A stretch of DNA of 64,000 nt from the NCBI GenBank assembly GCA_959347315.1, contig OY365822.1, forward strand, positions 6,806,641 to 6,870,640, written 5' to 3'. A program made the translations under genes and the position numbers. Below the pieces are notes generated by a model. It worked only from the letters and a program-made list of their open reading frames with translations. It did not search any database and had not been told where the DNA came from. Position 1 is the first letter of the stretch. Each line of letters starts with the position of its first letter. Origin of the DNA: Bimastos eiseni. Its lineage: Eukaryota; Annelida; Clitellata; Crassiclitellata; Lumbricidae. Positions 12,058 through 24,993 of this stretch are shown piece by piece.

Positions 12058-12595
12058 TCCGGTGTGTGTGTGTGTGTGTGTGTGTGAGTGTATGTATGTA
12101 TGTATGTATGTATGCCATTTCTTCACATTGTCAAATGATAAGCCAAGCTACAAAACAATAGAGACAGAGCGACCCACTGTCGGTGGTGCTACCTATGAAG
12201 ACTTCTCAAGGTTCCTAGAAGGGATGAGGCTCAGAGGTGGGTTGGCAAACATGTCCTTTCTTGGGCCTATTTCGTCTGTCCGAGAAGAAACGTTAAAAAT
12301 CAAATGTCTGGCTTTTTAAAAGTTTGCTGCATTGGACTATTAGCCATTATTTTTTGTTCAATTTTTAATGACTTTACATGCACATGTCAGCTCTAACGTC
12401 TAGGGTTGCCAGAAACATGTGTAACTAAAGAATATCATAGACAGCCAAGCAGTAGGACAAAGGAGGTCACAAACAGCTAGAAAAGAGGACAAAGAAATGA
12501 AGTCATATTGAAAAAATTTAAGTCAGACTTCGACCACAGTCAGTTATATACATATTGTACTTAGATCACTGACTAGAAACATCTGGACAAAACAG

Positions 12596-13064
12596 TAAGG
12601 ATGAACCAAAACTCTGTTCGGAACTCGGCTCGGTAAAATTTTCTTGATACTCGGCATTACTCGTACTCGGGCAAACAATGGGTCCAAATGTTAATCGTTC
12701 CGATTTTCTGTTTTGAAAACGAAAATCGGATTTTTTTGTTTACAAAATGACAACTGAAGTAACTAAAAGTAGAAAGACTGCTCTTTTCATTTAAAAAATG
12801 ACAATTGACCTACTTATAACTAAAAACACAAATACTGCAGCTGTTAGTGCCTACAAGTTACTACTTCCTAGTGTTAACTAAGGCAAAACTAAATAATTAA
12901 TTAAAGTTGTGCAAACTGCCAATCTAAATAAACATTAAAAAAATGAGACTTTTTAAATATTCGAAACTCGAACTCTACATAAGGACTCTGCAAAATTCAA
13001 CTTGTAAAACTCGGTACTCGGACTCGGCAAGAAATTCGAACTCAAGAAATTCGGGTCATCCCTA
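12596..13064. mobile_element. Non-autonomous hAT-type element, copy 2
   Basis: The termini are TAAGGATGAACC and GGGTCATCCCTA. The flanking direct repeats CAAAACAG (12588-12595 and 13065-13072) match perfectly over 8 bp. It is homologous to 1217-1650 but inverted, and shares interior phrases such as CGGCATTACTC and CAATGGGTCCAAAT. No transposase is present. Confidence 0.92.
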
Positions 13065-13239
13065 CAAAACAGTGAGCTAAATAAATTAAATAAATACGTA
13101 GGTAAATTTGACTATTAGGCCCTAAGAGACGTCGTGAGTGTAAAGTAGGTAAAAACTTTCACAGAATAATTTAGCCAATATCACAATGCCAACATAGCGT
13201 CTTCAAAGGACTTATGGAGGTTGCACGCTGCTCGACATG

Positions 13240-14640
13240 ACCTGATTAACGAATATCAGAGCTAACTTGCTTAATATTGGGCTATATATATCAGCTTCAG
13301 ACGACTTGCAATCCAGTTTTTATCTGCCCAGACAAAAACATTCCTGCACTTCAACCGAAAGCCTCTAGATTCCAATTCACTGGTCGACCGCCCAGCAATT
13401 CTAAAAGCCAGACGACCGCGAACAACTCAGACGACACAGGAACTGACGAATAAGAGTTACTGGTGGACCTGACATGAATTCAAGTAGTAAAGCCCTAGAG
13501 ATGTCATTAGACCGAATTAGATTCTAAGTGTCCATCCAATAGCCTCTCAAATTGAGAGATCTGCTAAATGCGCTATATAAATCCACAGACTCATACACAA
13601 TCGCTACAGTGGCCCATTAGGAAGCCATCATCAACGATAAACCATCTTCTGAACAGGTTGTTCCACGAATATAAGGTTTAATATAAGAGACTATACCCAT
13701 TGTAATTAATCACAATAACCTACTCCAACACATCTCAAAAACTGCCTAAAAATGTTGGACTATGAATACACAATTCGTGTCGACTCAGTCCGTCGTATCT
13801 CAGCCACCCGCGGAGATCCGACAGACCCAACCACGCGAGCCAGCCTCTCTTTATCAGTGACCTTCCACTCGAGGATAATGTGACCTTCCACTCGAGGATA
13901 ATGTCAGAGATGCCGTCAGAGCCAACTCTCCTGGACGAGTCAAAAACTGGCACGAGTTATGTATATAGAATATTAACATCCATATGAAAGGAAACTCCTG
14001 TCCCAGAGACCACTCCAAACACTACTGATATTTTCGGTAAAGGCATTATTACCTAATACGAACCTAAATCAAGGAGAGTTCCAGCTTTAAAAGCTCAATT
14101 AAAAGTCATAAAATCTAATTAATAAATGAGTAAATTAAACTAATTCAGGTCCACAAGCACATGCGAAAACAGCATATCACAACCTTCCACAATTCTTACA
14201 AGCACAAACACAATCAGGACTATTATCAGCTCAAGACTGACAATAAACACAGTTCAATCTAAAACAATACAATACAATATAACTAGCATTTATAGTGTGC
14301 CTTAATAAAACAGAGTCTTACTTTAAGGGACATTACAGAAACAGTTCATCAGTCATAATAAGCAGAAAATAAATGGCTTTATTCTCAAGCAGGCCATATG
14401 TAGAAAGTGCAAAAAAACTTATTTATTGCATCTGCTTCGTCATCCTGCAATTACGCGGTTGAAGGTTGTGCAACATTATACGCGCGAAAACGCCAGACAA
14501 TCAACTATGAGGTCGGAGGTTCCAATTTCCGCCAGACCAGAAGAAAATCAAGATTTTTACCCCCTAGCGAACTCACTAATAAAAATAAATTGCAAACTGT
14601 CAGTGGAGAGATTGGGCAGCGAGGGAGATGACTGGCTAAC
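13240..14640. other. No gene seen
   Basis: Unique-looking DNA. A 23-bp tandem duplication (TGACCTTCCACTCGAGGATA type) lies at about 13858-13905. No supported exon. Confidence 0.4.
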
Positions 14641-15165
14641 CGCCTTCATATTTATATATATATATTTATATATATATATATATATATCGTATATATATAT
14701 ATCGTATATATGTTAATAGTTAATACACGGTGTGTGATGCACACGTGTTCTGTGTTGAGGTTTGTGTGTTTGCAACGCTGTGACCTGATAGCTATGACGT
14801 GGTTATGTACATTAAACTGGTCATTTGACCGGGATTGTTATTGATACTCCAGGAAGATCAGAGGAAGCAGAGACGGCTCTGGACTTTTTTTAACACAGAG
14901 GGGCCACAGATGGCCTTGGAGTCTGACAGAGAGGTCAGCTGTGGATGTCTGGTTTCGTCAAAACCGATAGTGGACTAAAATTTGTAGGGGCCACGTTGGG
15001 GGCAGGAGCCCAGTTGGTGGGGCACTGGCCCCTCCAGTCTACATAGAAGACTTGACTGCGAAGTGATGATGATATCAAGTTCTTTGTTGTAGGGAATATA
15101 GGATATATATATATATATATATCATCAACACTATATATAAATATTATATATATATATATATATTC
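14640..15165. repeat. TATATA tracts around a possible transposon fragment
   Basis: TA-rich tracts occur at about 14650-14712 and 15100-15165. Between them, CAGAGGGGCCACAGATGG (from 14896) and CACTGGCCCCTCCAG (about 15025) could be inverted termini of a decayed transposon, but no target duplication was found. Confidence 0.4.
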
Positions 15166-16157
15166 AATCAGCTGCGTGACTAGTATACTGGCAAATATTT
15201 AGCCACACAAGTAATGTTGACACCAGTCTAAACGCATAATTACACAAACACACAATACTACATATGTTTATTGATTCATTCATTCTACGTCATAAGGACC
15301 GGAGCTAACAAAACAGAGAACACTGGCTCACATAGATACAAGATATCAAACATCTATTGTAACTTATACACAGACGCTACACGTGACCATAGCGACATAT
15401 GCCATCATAATATATACAACTGGGTCAGATACAATAATAATAATAATTGTAAGGGCAGCGCAGCATGGCTGCCGACAAGACAGAAAACCCCACTCAAGCG
15501 TCATGAGGGAGGCCTGTTGTAATAATTTAGCACAGGTCTTAATCCGACTTGCATAGAAATTAGGATTGTCTTCAAGAGAACATCATAATTAGAAACAGTA
15601 GCCTTGATCATTCAGAGAAATACTAATGATGCAGAGATTCAAACAGGTGTACACGCGCATAATTATTCATGACGCAAATAGCCCTTGTGTGACACGATAT
15701 AGTTCGTCTGAACTGGGCTCGGCCAATGAAATCGTGGCCAATCGCTGACAGTGTCGAGTAGCGCTGAGTTAAGCAGTGAGTCAATCGCTAAAGTGGCTAG
15801 CTTGGTTGTAGAAGGATGCACGAATTATACCATACCATACCCGTATACACGGAACGGTTACTTGCCTTCTCGCTTTATCTAGGATATCCCCAATTTGACA
15901 CTGATATGACTGCATGCCTTCCTTAAAGTACAGAGAGAGAGGCAGGCCGCTTTTGGATAAACCATTTCCTAGTGTCAAGGTAGCATTCTCATATATTTGC
16001 GACTGAAAGGCATAGCTCCTTCTAGGTGAGTTTGTGGAAGACAGCAATTCTAAATATCTGGGCCTCTGGGGCGAGGTGGGATCACGCCTGACATGGGATG
16101 ACCGAAGTGTCCCGCTGGTTGGGAGAGATGAACCCTCCCAACTCCTAACCTTGACAA

Positions 16158-16190
16158 TAGGGATGAACCGAAACTCGGCTCGGAAACGTC
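16158..16190. mobile_element. Truncated terminus of the TAGGGATGAACC hAT family
   Basis: TAGGGATGAACCGAAACTCG is the terminal sequence of the elements at 1217 and 12596. The other terminus is not visible. Confidence 0.6.
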
Positions 16191-16439
16191 ATAAATGGTG
16201 GAGGAAAACAAGTAAATTCACTAACATTACATTGTAATCATAGCGAACACCCAGCAAAAAAAAGTAAGTAGATTGGACATTTAGCCTGTAAGACCCCTCT
16301 TTAAACTTTAAGAGGACTTAGGGACAACATGCCCGTGTAAAGTCGGTTAAAAAAACTGCCATAAAATATTAGCCAATAGTCCAAAGGGCACCAATACAAC
16401 AAACATCAAAGGTCTGACATTTCCCGGTTTTCAGCTTTG

Positions 16440-16823
16440 CCCGCTGGACAGGGACATTAGAGCAAAAATGAAGACATGCGTTCCGTTTTCCGGATCTCTG
16501 GCAACCCTATTCACGTCAGAGGTTCGAATTGTAAAATTTGAAAGGCACGGGGGTTGAAAAATTTTCACATTTTCTAGATGTCCCAACCAGAATTTTTACG
16601 AACCTAAAACCGTTATACGGGCTAAATTGCACACGGGAGCTGTGGGTTTTCAGCGCACAAACTTGATTCTTAGCTGTGTTAAGATAGGCCGCTACATCAA
16701 GGAACTCAGAGCTGATCTGGGGGTTTACTTGACCCCCTCCCAATGTAATTTTTGAGAATTAACTGGCAGGGTTGAAAAATGAACTGGAGGGTTGAATCCT
16801 CCCAACCCTCAACCCTGACAATT
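16440..16823. other. Probable transposon-derived DNA
   Basis: CTCTGGCAACCCTA (ending near 16510) is the inverse of TAGGGTTGCCAGA at 12413. Downstream, GAATCCTCCCAACCCTCAAC (16793) repeats the phrase at about 16130, so a transposon-like segment lies between similar flanks. No coding capacity is seen. Confidence 0.35.
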
Positions 16824-17284
16824 GAATCACTGTTCATGTCGGAATGCAAAAGAGACAGAAGCGGTTAAAGGTATGTAGGAGCGATCGTTGTGAAGCTTTT
16901 ATGGGTAAATCCTTTTACGATGAAGATGTACTGACGAAGTAGTCTTGGCAAACGGCCAGATGCATAAAAATAGAACTTTAATGACTGCTTGTGAATGACG
17001 TTCTAAACTTGACCCATGATTCACGCCCGTAGCATTTTGGCTCCCGCAGGAACTGGGTCACATCGCCACATTCAGTGCTCAGTCTGTTCAGCAGAAGCTT
17101 TTATATTAATAGGCTTGCCACTGATCTGTGTAAATATTTCAGAGTCTAACCGCTATAATAGCGTCCCGTCGTGGGAATACTGTGGTTGTGCCTGCGACTC
17201 AGATGCATTATTATCTTCTGAGTGATCTAATTATCCGATTTCGCTCAACTTTGCCTATGGATTAAGTTTTTGGCTAAGTCTTAT

Positions 17285-17625
17285 CTTGTTTTCAGCCATC
17301 CTCGTAGCGAGTGTTATCCGCATCATGAACTTCATGAAAGTCTTTCTCCATTCACGCCTGTCCTCAACCTTCCTTGTGAGCTTCTACGCTATCATTCCAA
17401 TCAATGTTTTAATGTTGTCCATCCACGCCAGTCTTGGTCTGCCCATTTGTCCGGAACTGTTCCTTGGATCAGTTCTTTGTTCATGCAGCTCCCATCTTTT
17501 CTCAGAATATGTCCGAAATATCCCAGTTTCCTCTCTTTGGCTAAGTAGCTGTGTCAATAAGCTGGTTCCCGCGAATCCGCATTTTTTGGACACTGTTAAA
17601 ATCTTCAGATTAGGATAACCTTTGA
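17285..17625 (-). mobile_element. LINE C-terminal fragment
   Basis: The minus strand encodes GRPRLAWMDNIKTLIGM and then KVEDRREWRKTF, the conserved tail after reverse transcriptase in several non-LTR elements. A stop separates the two parts and the upstream coding region is missing. Confidence 0.65.
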
Positions 17626-17817
17626 CCATTCTGCCGGGGAACATCCTCAATAGTGTCTTGTTTTCCACCAGTATATATATATAGATATAATATATATATA
17701 TAATATTATATATATATATATATATACACCTGAAAGTTACACAGGTGACTATTGAGACACGTGAAAACAAGTGGTTGCTTTTGCTTCACCTATAAAAACC
17801 TTGAAGTTAAACAATGC

Positions 17818-17855
17818 GCCAGTTCCAAGCCTGGATAAAGGAGGAGGGCATTGTT
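17818..17855 (-). repeat. Dispersed short repeat, TCCAGGCTT type
   Basis: TTCCAAGCCTGGATAAAGGA followed by GGAGGGC is the reverse complement of the module at 8836. Confidence 0.65.
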
Positions 17856-17987
17856 AAACTCCAACTACCATCCAGGAATCTTAAAATCTAAAACATACAT
17901 AATTTTGATGCAACAGCCAATCCAGTCAATCTTTAAAATCTACTCTCATGAAAATCACTCTGAATCAAACTGACAAGCCACAGAATG

Positions 17988-18170
17988 ATTACAAACATGG
18001 TATAAACGAATGATTACAAACATAGTATAAACGAATGATTACAAACATAGTATAAACGAATGATTACAAACATAGTATAAACGAATGATTACAAACATAG
18101 TATAAACGAATGATTACAAACATGATATAAACGAATGACTACAAACATAGTATAAATAAATGATTACAAG
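17988..18170. repeat. 25-bp minisatellite, about 7 copies
   Basis: The unit is ATTACAAACATAGTATAAAC plus GAATG. Copies differ at one or two positions. Confidence 0.92.
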
Positions 18171-18174
18171 TAAT

Positions 18175-18370
18175 ACCAGGAATCAATTTTAACTGTGGGC
18201 AGACATGCAAGGCGCCCATTACATAATACATTGACACAATTTGACCAACGTCACTGCCTAGCGAAACAAAGACTAGTTAGTCAACCTTACGGGAGGGAAT
18301 ATGGGAATAGAACTCAGTTCCTCAGGTCTGCACGCCCGTGTCTTATCCAACACTAGACAGCCAACACACC
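18175..18370 (-). mobile_element. tRNA-derived SINE (family 2)
   Basis: On the minus strand a tRNA-like head with A-box-like TGGCTGTCTAGTGTTGGA and B-box-like GAGTTCTATTCCC precedes the body phrase that ends in GCATGTCTGCCCACAGTTAA. Tail fragments of the same family lie at 4905 and 34615. Confidence 0.6.
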
Positions 18371-18539
18371 GAATCCAATACAATAAATGCTCTACAAGCA
18401 AGACTTGAAGGAAAACGAAAAAAGTTAGAGCAAGACCATGCTACACTGGACACATAACATAAATTAGAATATAATGACGATTGGACTGTCACTGATGGAA
18501 GCAACGGGCTTGACAAATAAACGGAGACGGTGCAGATCA

Positions 18540-19250
18540 TTTATTCATACCCATCGGCGCCAAATTGGCGGTGTAAGGAGCCTATGATGATAACGAGTAT
18601 CAACCTGTAACTGTACTTTACGACAAATGATTTCTCATTTACAACTTCACCAATTGTTACTTCTACAACCCATTTCATTTCTCAGCATACAGTGGACGGT
18701 ATTGACGTAATATCCAACACAACCAGCACATACCATAAACAATCTTGTATAACCGCCATAAATACGTCACGACATAAGCCGTTCCAGCCATGACACACTT
18801 GCTTGGCTGACATAAATTAGACCAAGTCCGAACCGTCTTACCGTGCGCTGACAGAGAACATCAATTTTAAAGGTGCAAGACCAACCCAAATGGCCACTGT
18901 AAAGCACAACTCGTCGTCAAGGCTCGCGCCGGACGAAAGACCAAAGACCTAAGCCGGATTTAAGATGTCAGGATTAGCTGGCCAGAGAAGCAATCTTAAG
19001 GCAATTTTCCACGGCCCCGTAAATTATTGCCTAATTTCCGCAAAAAAAGTGCCGCGCAAAAACAGTCGTAAAATTAGAATCTGCTATAACAGCTGACACC
19101 AAATTGGCCAGAATATTATCGGATACCTAGTCCTAGTACCCATCTGGTAACAGTTGTCAGACCGTGTGGCCCACAGGCAGACACTCTTTTCTGATTACTA
19201 TATACAAAAACACACTGACCACGTCTCACTATCTTCCAACCCTTTGACAT
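18540..19250. other. No gene seen
   Basis: Unique-looking DNA with no supported exon. Confidence 0.4.
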
Positions 19251-19253
19251 GGC

Positions 19254-19385
19254 TGTTCCACTGGCCTCATGGTTGTTGCACCGGTTCCATGGTTGTTCCA
19301 CCGCCCCGTAGTTGTTGCACCGGTTCCATGGTTGTTACAAAGGCCCCGTGATTATTCCACCGGCTCCATGGTTGGTACACAGGCC
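19254..19385. repeat. CACCGGTTCCATGGTTGTT minisatellite
   Basis: Five to six imperfect units of about 21-22 bp. Confidence 0.75.
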
Positions 19386-19584
19386 CCGACTTCCATGGTC
19401 CAGCAAAGGAGTGTGCTCACTGTGGACCACCCATTCTCCTAGAAAGAATTGCTCAACAACCTGCCGAACAAACTGCCCAGTTGACCATTTTGTGCCTTTC
19501 TTTCTCTCTTTAAGTGGCGCTATATAAATATAAATTCACAATTACAGTTAGCTACCTGCCATATTTGCAAAGTGTCGCAGATTC

Positions 19585-19995
19585 TACCATGCATCCATCC
19601 ATTCATCCACCTGCCCATACATTCAACCAACCATCCAGTGCATCCACCAACCAAATCATCGATTATACCCACAAAATTCTATCCATCCATGCACCCACCC
19701 ACCTGACCATCCAATCAACCAACCATCCGTCCATTATACCTACCAAATCCAATCTGTCCATGCATCCGTCCACCCACCTACCCATCCATTCAACCAACAT
19801 ACACCCATAACACCACCAAATCTCATTCATACACCCACCCATCCAACCACCACCCATAGATCCATTACACCCAACAAATCTCATCCATCCATGGATCCAA
19901 CCATCCACCCAACCAACCAACCATCCACCCATTACACCACCAAGGTCCATCCATACACCCACCCAATCTGATCCATCCATTCATACATCCATTCA
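19585..19995. repeat. Degenerate (CCATC)n / (CCAAC)n array
   Basis: About 400 bp built from CATCCATC, CCACCCA and CAACCAAC. The G-rich minus-strand frames here are not genes. Confidence 0.85.
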
Positions 19996-20366
19996 TAGCA
20001 ATTATATGGCACATCCGTTTGAAACCTGCTCGTAGTGAAAAGACAATATTTTCCATAGATTGACAAGCCTTTTCACGGCACGTACTGCTAGGCATGCATC
20101 TCATACCATCTACATGCATTGATCCGAGTGCCATTGCAGTAACATGCGACTCAACGATCGATACAAGTATTCTCTCTGCCGTGTGAAACCGACATGCACG
20201 TTGCCAGCTGATACCCAGTGCTCAGTGCAATCGTCAGGGACATTGAACCAGCCTCCTGGGCAGATATGCAATCTAGAAAAGTCTTTGAAGCAACTTAGAG
20301 GTCAGCAACAAAACAGCGGAACTCAACGGACTGAAGAAAAAGAAGAACAGCCCAGAGAAGAGTTTG

Positions 20367-20645
20367 CGAATCCACTTTCTTAGCCTCGGCATATGAGCCT
20401 CGGTGGCCAGCTCTCTCGCCGTCTCATCTTCCCACCGACATTGTACTCATCATATCCGAGTTGGCTAGGGGCCACTGGTGGGTATCTTAACCCCACCCAC
20501 TCCACTGACAGCTCAGCAAGGGTACGAAGAGTTAGCGATTCCATTTTCTTAGCCTCGGCTTACGAGGGAAGGTGACCAGTCCTCTCCCTCGCCGTTTCAT
20601 CTTAATTACAGCCAAGTTGGCTAGGGGCACTAGCAGACCACGATC
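20367..20645. repeat. Two copies of a CTTAGCCTCGG repeat
   Basis: Copy 1 (20367-20490) and copy 2 (20533-20645) share GCGAWTCCA, TTTCTTAGCCTCGGC, CTCTC-CTCGCCGTYTCATCTT and GTTGGCTAGGGGC in order. A third, more divergent copy lies at 29464-29615. Confidence 0.65.
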
Positions 20646-21130
20646 TCCACAAATTTCTGCCTGGGTTGGTTGCTGGTTAAGGACACTTTGTCATCATAAA
20701 GAACTCCAAACTCATGATTGACAGTCCAACATGTTAACCACTAGAGAACACGGCCCTTGTTTAAACAAGGTCTGTAACAAGAGAGCTGAACTGTCTGGGG
20801 TCTGCAACTGAATAGGCTCCCAACAGCTTCTTAAAAAAAAAAATGTGACTATGATAAATCACCCATAAAAGCAAGTAAGTACATATTTTCTGACCACGGT
20901 TACCATATACTCATCATATTTGCTGCCACTTGGGTACACAGGATAGGCATGCATAACCAGGAGGATAGACCTGTAATTGTTTATTGATATATTGAAACGT
21001 TCACATGGTAAAAGTGTTAGGGGTTCCATTGGTGTGCAATGCATTACTGAGCTACCTATCCCACAGGATCAGCTTTCAATCGGCAGGTGACCTACATTTA
21101 ACTATGTGCTGTTTTCAAGATAGTCTAACA

Positions 21131-21447
21131 CAGTGGTTCCCACCCTTATTGACTTAGAGCCACTTTTATTTAGTTGGAGGACATAATGGGCCACAAGGTC
21201 AAAAATAATTATTTTAAATTTTGACAGATTTTTATTTTAGAATAGAATCGAATTGCACATGGATAAATACATTGGATGTTACTTAAAAACGTCAACAAAA
21301 TATAATAATTAATTCATAGAAAATAATTTTTCTGTAAAATATTAATTTTTTGCACGTACATTTTTTATATCTTTGTCAGGTCAAGGGCCACTTTTTGAGG
21401 CCTGGCGTGACACTTTAGGCCTACGGGACACAGGTTGGGAATCGCTG
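21131..21447. mobile_element. Short hAT-type element (CAGTGGTTCCC family)
   Basis: The termini CAGTGGTTCCCACCC and GTTGGGAATCGCTG are inverted. The flanks GTCTAACA (21123-21130) and GTCTAGCA (21448-21455) match at 7 of 8 bases. This terminus is widespread among hAT elements of animals. It is 317 bp long with no coding capacity. Confidence 0.9.
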
Positions 21448-22299
21448 GTCTAGCACATTCAGCCACTGCCTAAAATACCTTAGAATTTGTCAGATTCCTC
21501 ATGACACGGCCTATTATAGCCAATCCAACAACTTCTGACATCATATTTAATACCAGTGAAGCTCAAATATCAATATTCGTATTGTGGGAAATAAGAAAAC
21601 GCAATTTTAAAACTGGGCTCGGCTCATGGTATGGATTAATCTGCAATGATTAACCATCGTTAGAACCTAATCGCAGGACAAATAAAGTGGTGAAAATTTG
21701 ATAATAGTATCAAGCAAGCTTCTGATTTATTCGCCAAAAAAGGCGCAGAATTAAGTCGTTCACAAGCTGTTGCCACCCCGCAACAGTATAAAACGTGTCA
21801 TATCTCGAATATCATGTAACATTATGAGCAAGTAATTTGCATGGATTCCAAGGACATGTTGGTTCACAAACTGAGCACATTATCAAACCCTCAGATGGTC
21901 TGATATAGACCATTGGTTGATTTAGGCGGAATTACCATTTGTGAGCAGTATTTCTTATATTCGTATAGCGCCACTGTATCAGCAATTGAGGCGCTACACA
22001 AACTAGACCGAGGACATGTTCAAGGTCCATAGTTGTTCATGTACAACACTGGTCACCCAAGCAAGAGCTCCAAGTGTACATTCTGCACACTCCACAACAC
22101 AACCACAGACATTCCAACCATATCACACTCTGCTATGCATGTATGACCATTGTACATGCAAGCGTGTATGTATGTCTGCATATATGTATGTACATGTGCA
22201 CGTCTGTATGTATGCATGCGTATATAAGCGGGCAAGGAACTGTGCATTTCTAGAGTAGCTCTCAAGAACCTCTTGAAGATACTAAAGCATGCTAAAGTA

Positions 22300-23050
22300 A
22301 GCACCGTGGTCAATGACAGTCACGTGGTCCATGAGATTTCAGACTTCTAGCATAATGAAACAAAAATGTCTGGCAGTAGGCAACACTGCCGGAGCCTTGC
22401 CACCGGACAGTTTTAGCCTCTGATATGCTATCTCCGGCATCTGACCATCTCCCTAGAATCATTTTCCACAAACAGTGCCCCCCCTATCACCCGTAAGACA
22501 GACATGCCATAAAAGTTCATGACAATAATGTAAAATACTAGATTCAATGGTTGGAAAGTCTAGTTCGCCAGCAAAGTCCTTAATCCACATCCATCGCTAC
22601 CAATGGCTGGCACCAGGAAGAAATGCCCATGATGGCAGACATAAAGTGCACTTCGGTCAGGCCGTTGCCTGAGACGTTGCCCAAGAAACATACTGTTACT
22701 GACAGTAAATATGGCATAGTGGAATCGCATGCAAAAGGGACAAACCAGCGATAATGAAGGCTTCATGATATGGTGAGTTCAAGCCAGCATTGTGTTGAAT
22801 CATCCGAGGAAGTGACTGCCACAATCAGAACCAATTCAGTCAATATATATACAGAATCACACCAGACAGTTAGTGTGGTTTGGATTGTAATATACACAAG
22901 TGCTCCCAAAGGGATGCGCTGACAGTTTTTTTGCAGGCGACAGCAGGCATCGAGGAATAGTTAGGCCACACAAATGGTTGCCCACTCTTAAAATTGAAGT
23001 CTGCAGCAAAAAAATTATTCAAATCTTATAATACGTCAAAATATAATGTA
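22300..23050. other. No gene seen
   Basis: Unique-looking DNA with only short chance frames. Confidence 0.4.
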
Positions 23051-23054
23051 ACCC

Positions 23055-23235
23055 CTTTACCATGACCTCTACATTGTCTCCCTGTTCATAAAAGGAGGTC
23101 TTTCGATTGGAGCTCACGATTTACAAAACACTGAATGCTCGCTAACCATATTATTCAAAGTCAGCCTTGATTGCTCAGACGGGTGACTATAGTGAATTCG
23201 CCACGGTCTCATTAGGTGCTATATAAATGGCCATA
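23055..23235 (+). mobile_element. L2/CR1-like LINE 3' fragment
   Basis: The plus strand reads a degraded LHWLPV-type segment, with RLELTIYKTLNAR clearly preserved, then ends at GTGCTATATAAATGG, the shared LINE tail. Confidence 0.55.
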
Positions 23236-23743
23236 TATATATATGCTGTTTGCAGCTACTGTTGCTGACCAGAGTTGGTATATCTACCAAGAGTACTTTC
23301 ATTATGTCAATAAATATATGACCTTGTTTAAAATTAATGCTATTATTTATAACTTTGGTAAGCTACTGTGCATTTGCTGGTATTCTAATAAAGGATCTTA
23401 CTTACTTGATTATACACATTGCATACATTGTCTTTTTTTTGTAAAGGGTTGTCAGAGTTAGCGGGACAAGTTCCTTTCTGACTCACCTTTTCTTAATCAT
23501 CCCTCATCCCTCCTCATCATCTGCTGGGCTTAATATTACTTCTCATTGTTTGATTTGTATAATTAATAACCATGTTTGTTTCTGTTCTCACCTTTGAGTG
23601 GTGATTGAAAATAAAAATGGCTTGGCTTGACCTTTTCTGTTGGTGAACTCTGCCTCTGTATGTCCATTCCTTCTGCTCAGTCACTGAGTCATTTCGCTCT
23701 TGACATAATAAGACTCACTCTTCAAACTTACTTATGCACCATC

Positions 23744-23747
<4 letters not shown>

Positions 23748-23808
<61 letters not shown>
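23748..23808. repeat. (CT)n microsatellite
   Basis: About 30 CT units. Confidence 0.97.
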
Positions 23809-23811
<3 letters not shown>

Positions 23812-24339
23812 TAACCAACTGATTTTCATGACCTAATTACAGTTGGGTTCTGTTGTGTCATTGGTTGGCACCTTATTTATTAGACAAGGACGTCATAATA
23901 ATAGTGATCACTTCTATGGCGCCAACATCATAATGCAGCACTTACCAACCCACGATTCGCAGACCGGGGCCAGTCAGCGGGCCCTCAATTGCCAGTCCGC
24001 AAAGTGAATCAAGAAACAGGCATTTGAGATAGTCACAACAAAAACACTTACAAGGCTGTCATTTTAAATGGCAATATAATCATGGAACTGTCTACACATC
24101 TATTTACATCAATTTAAGTAAATAGATAAGGCAACTTTCTTTTTAAATTAGTAAATTGGTCTCCAATTCGGCTGCAATGGAAAACCTCCTACTGAAAAGG
24201 TTGATACGTGCTTCCGTAATGCAATCGATGCAGTAATAAGTCAAAAATCTGGTGATCATAATTAATGCCTGCAAATCATGTGTTATGTTGGCATCTTTTT
24301 TATGTTATGGATGTCAATGCAGCATTGGGCTTTCTTGGT

Positions 24340-24515
24340 CTTTGCACCTAGTGCCACCTACCGTTTGGAATGGGCTCCCCTAGAGCTCTGTCTCCTACCT
24401 CGGAACTCCTCATCTTCATTTTAGACCTTTCTGAAGTCTGAACACTGTTCTTTTCAGCACAGTGCCTCTGAGTAGATGTCTTGAAAAGGCACTATATCAA
24501 GTCTTTTCAAGTGAT
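24340..24515 (+). mobile_element. L2/CR1-like LINE 3' end
   Basis: The plus strand encodes PTVWNGLP (the WNSLP motif of L2/CR1 LINEs). It then ends with CTTGAAAAGGCACTATATCA, the same tail as at 32770-32830. Confidence 0.6.
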
Positions 24516-24668
24516 TGATTGATTGGTTATAATACTGGGATATAAATCAATAATGACTTATTTGTAACCAACAAAACAGCAATAGAACAAGAATTATTGT
24601 GACCCGAAGTACATCGGATACTACATCCCGACATGAACCTAAAGCACTTATTTTATACTAGAGCTTAT

Positions 24669-24736
24669 ATCTAAGAGTATCCATCATCTTAGAGTATACA
24701 TCATCTTAGAGTATCCATCATCTTAGAGTATCCATC
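24669..24736. repeat. 17-bp minisatellite, 4 copies
   Basis: The unit is CTTAGAGTATCCATCAT. Confidence 0.9.
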
Positions 24737-24993
24737 AATCTTTCAGCAATATTTCTGTCAGATGCGCCATGTAAACTCATCAACGCTACTCAGCACTTCA
24801 TTTTAGTCTATTCTAGGCACAAACTTTTCGCTGGACTCTATCTGCAAGCACTTCCAAGTTCCAAGCAGGTATCTCAAAGAGGTGCTAGATAAATCAACTG
24901 AATAAATAATAGATGAGCCTTAGCTGTTCTGATTTCACCTAGAGATTAGACAGCATTACACAAGGTAACAAGGGATGGTTGATACAGTGCGGC

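Noticed and set aside
22990..23010. DFNFKS on the minus strand, similar to the INPP5A motif DFNFRLD
   Set aside because: The surrounding residues do not match the family and there is no plausible exon around it.
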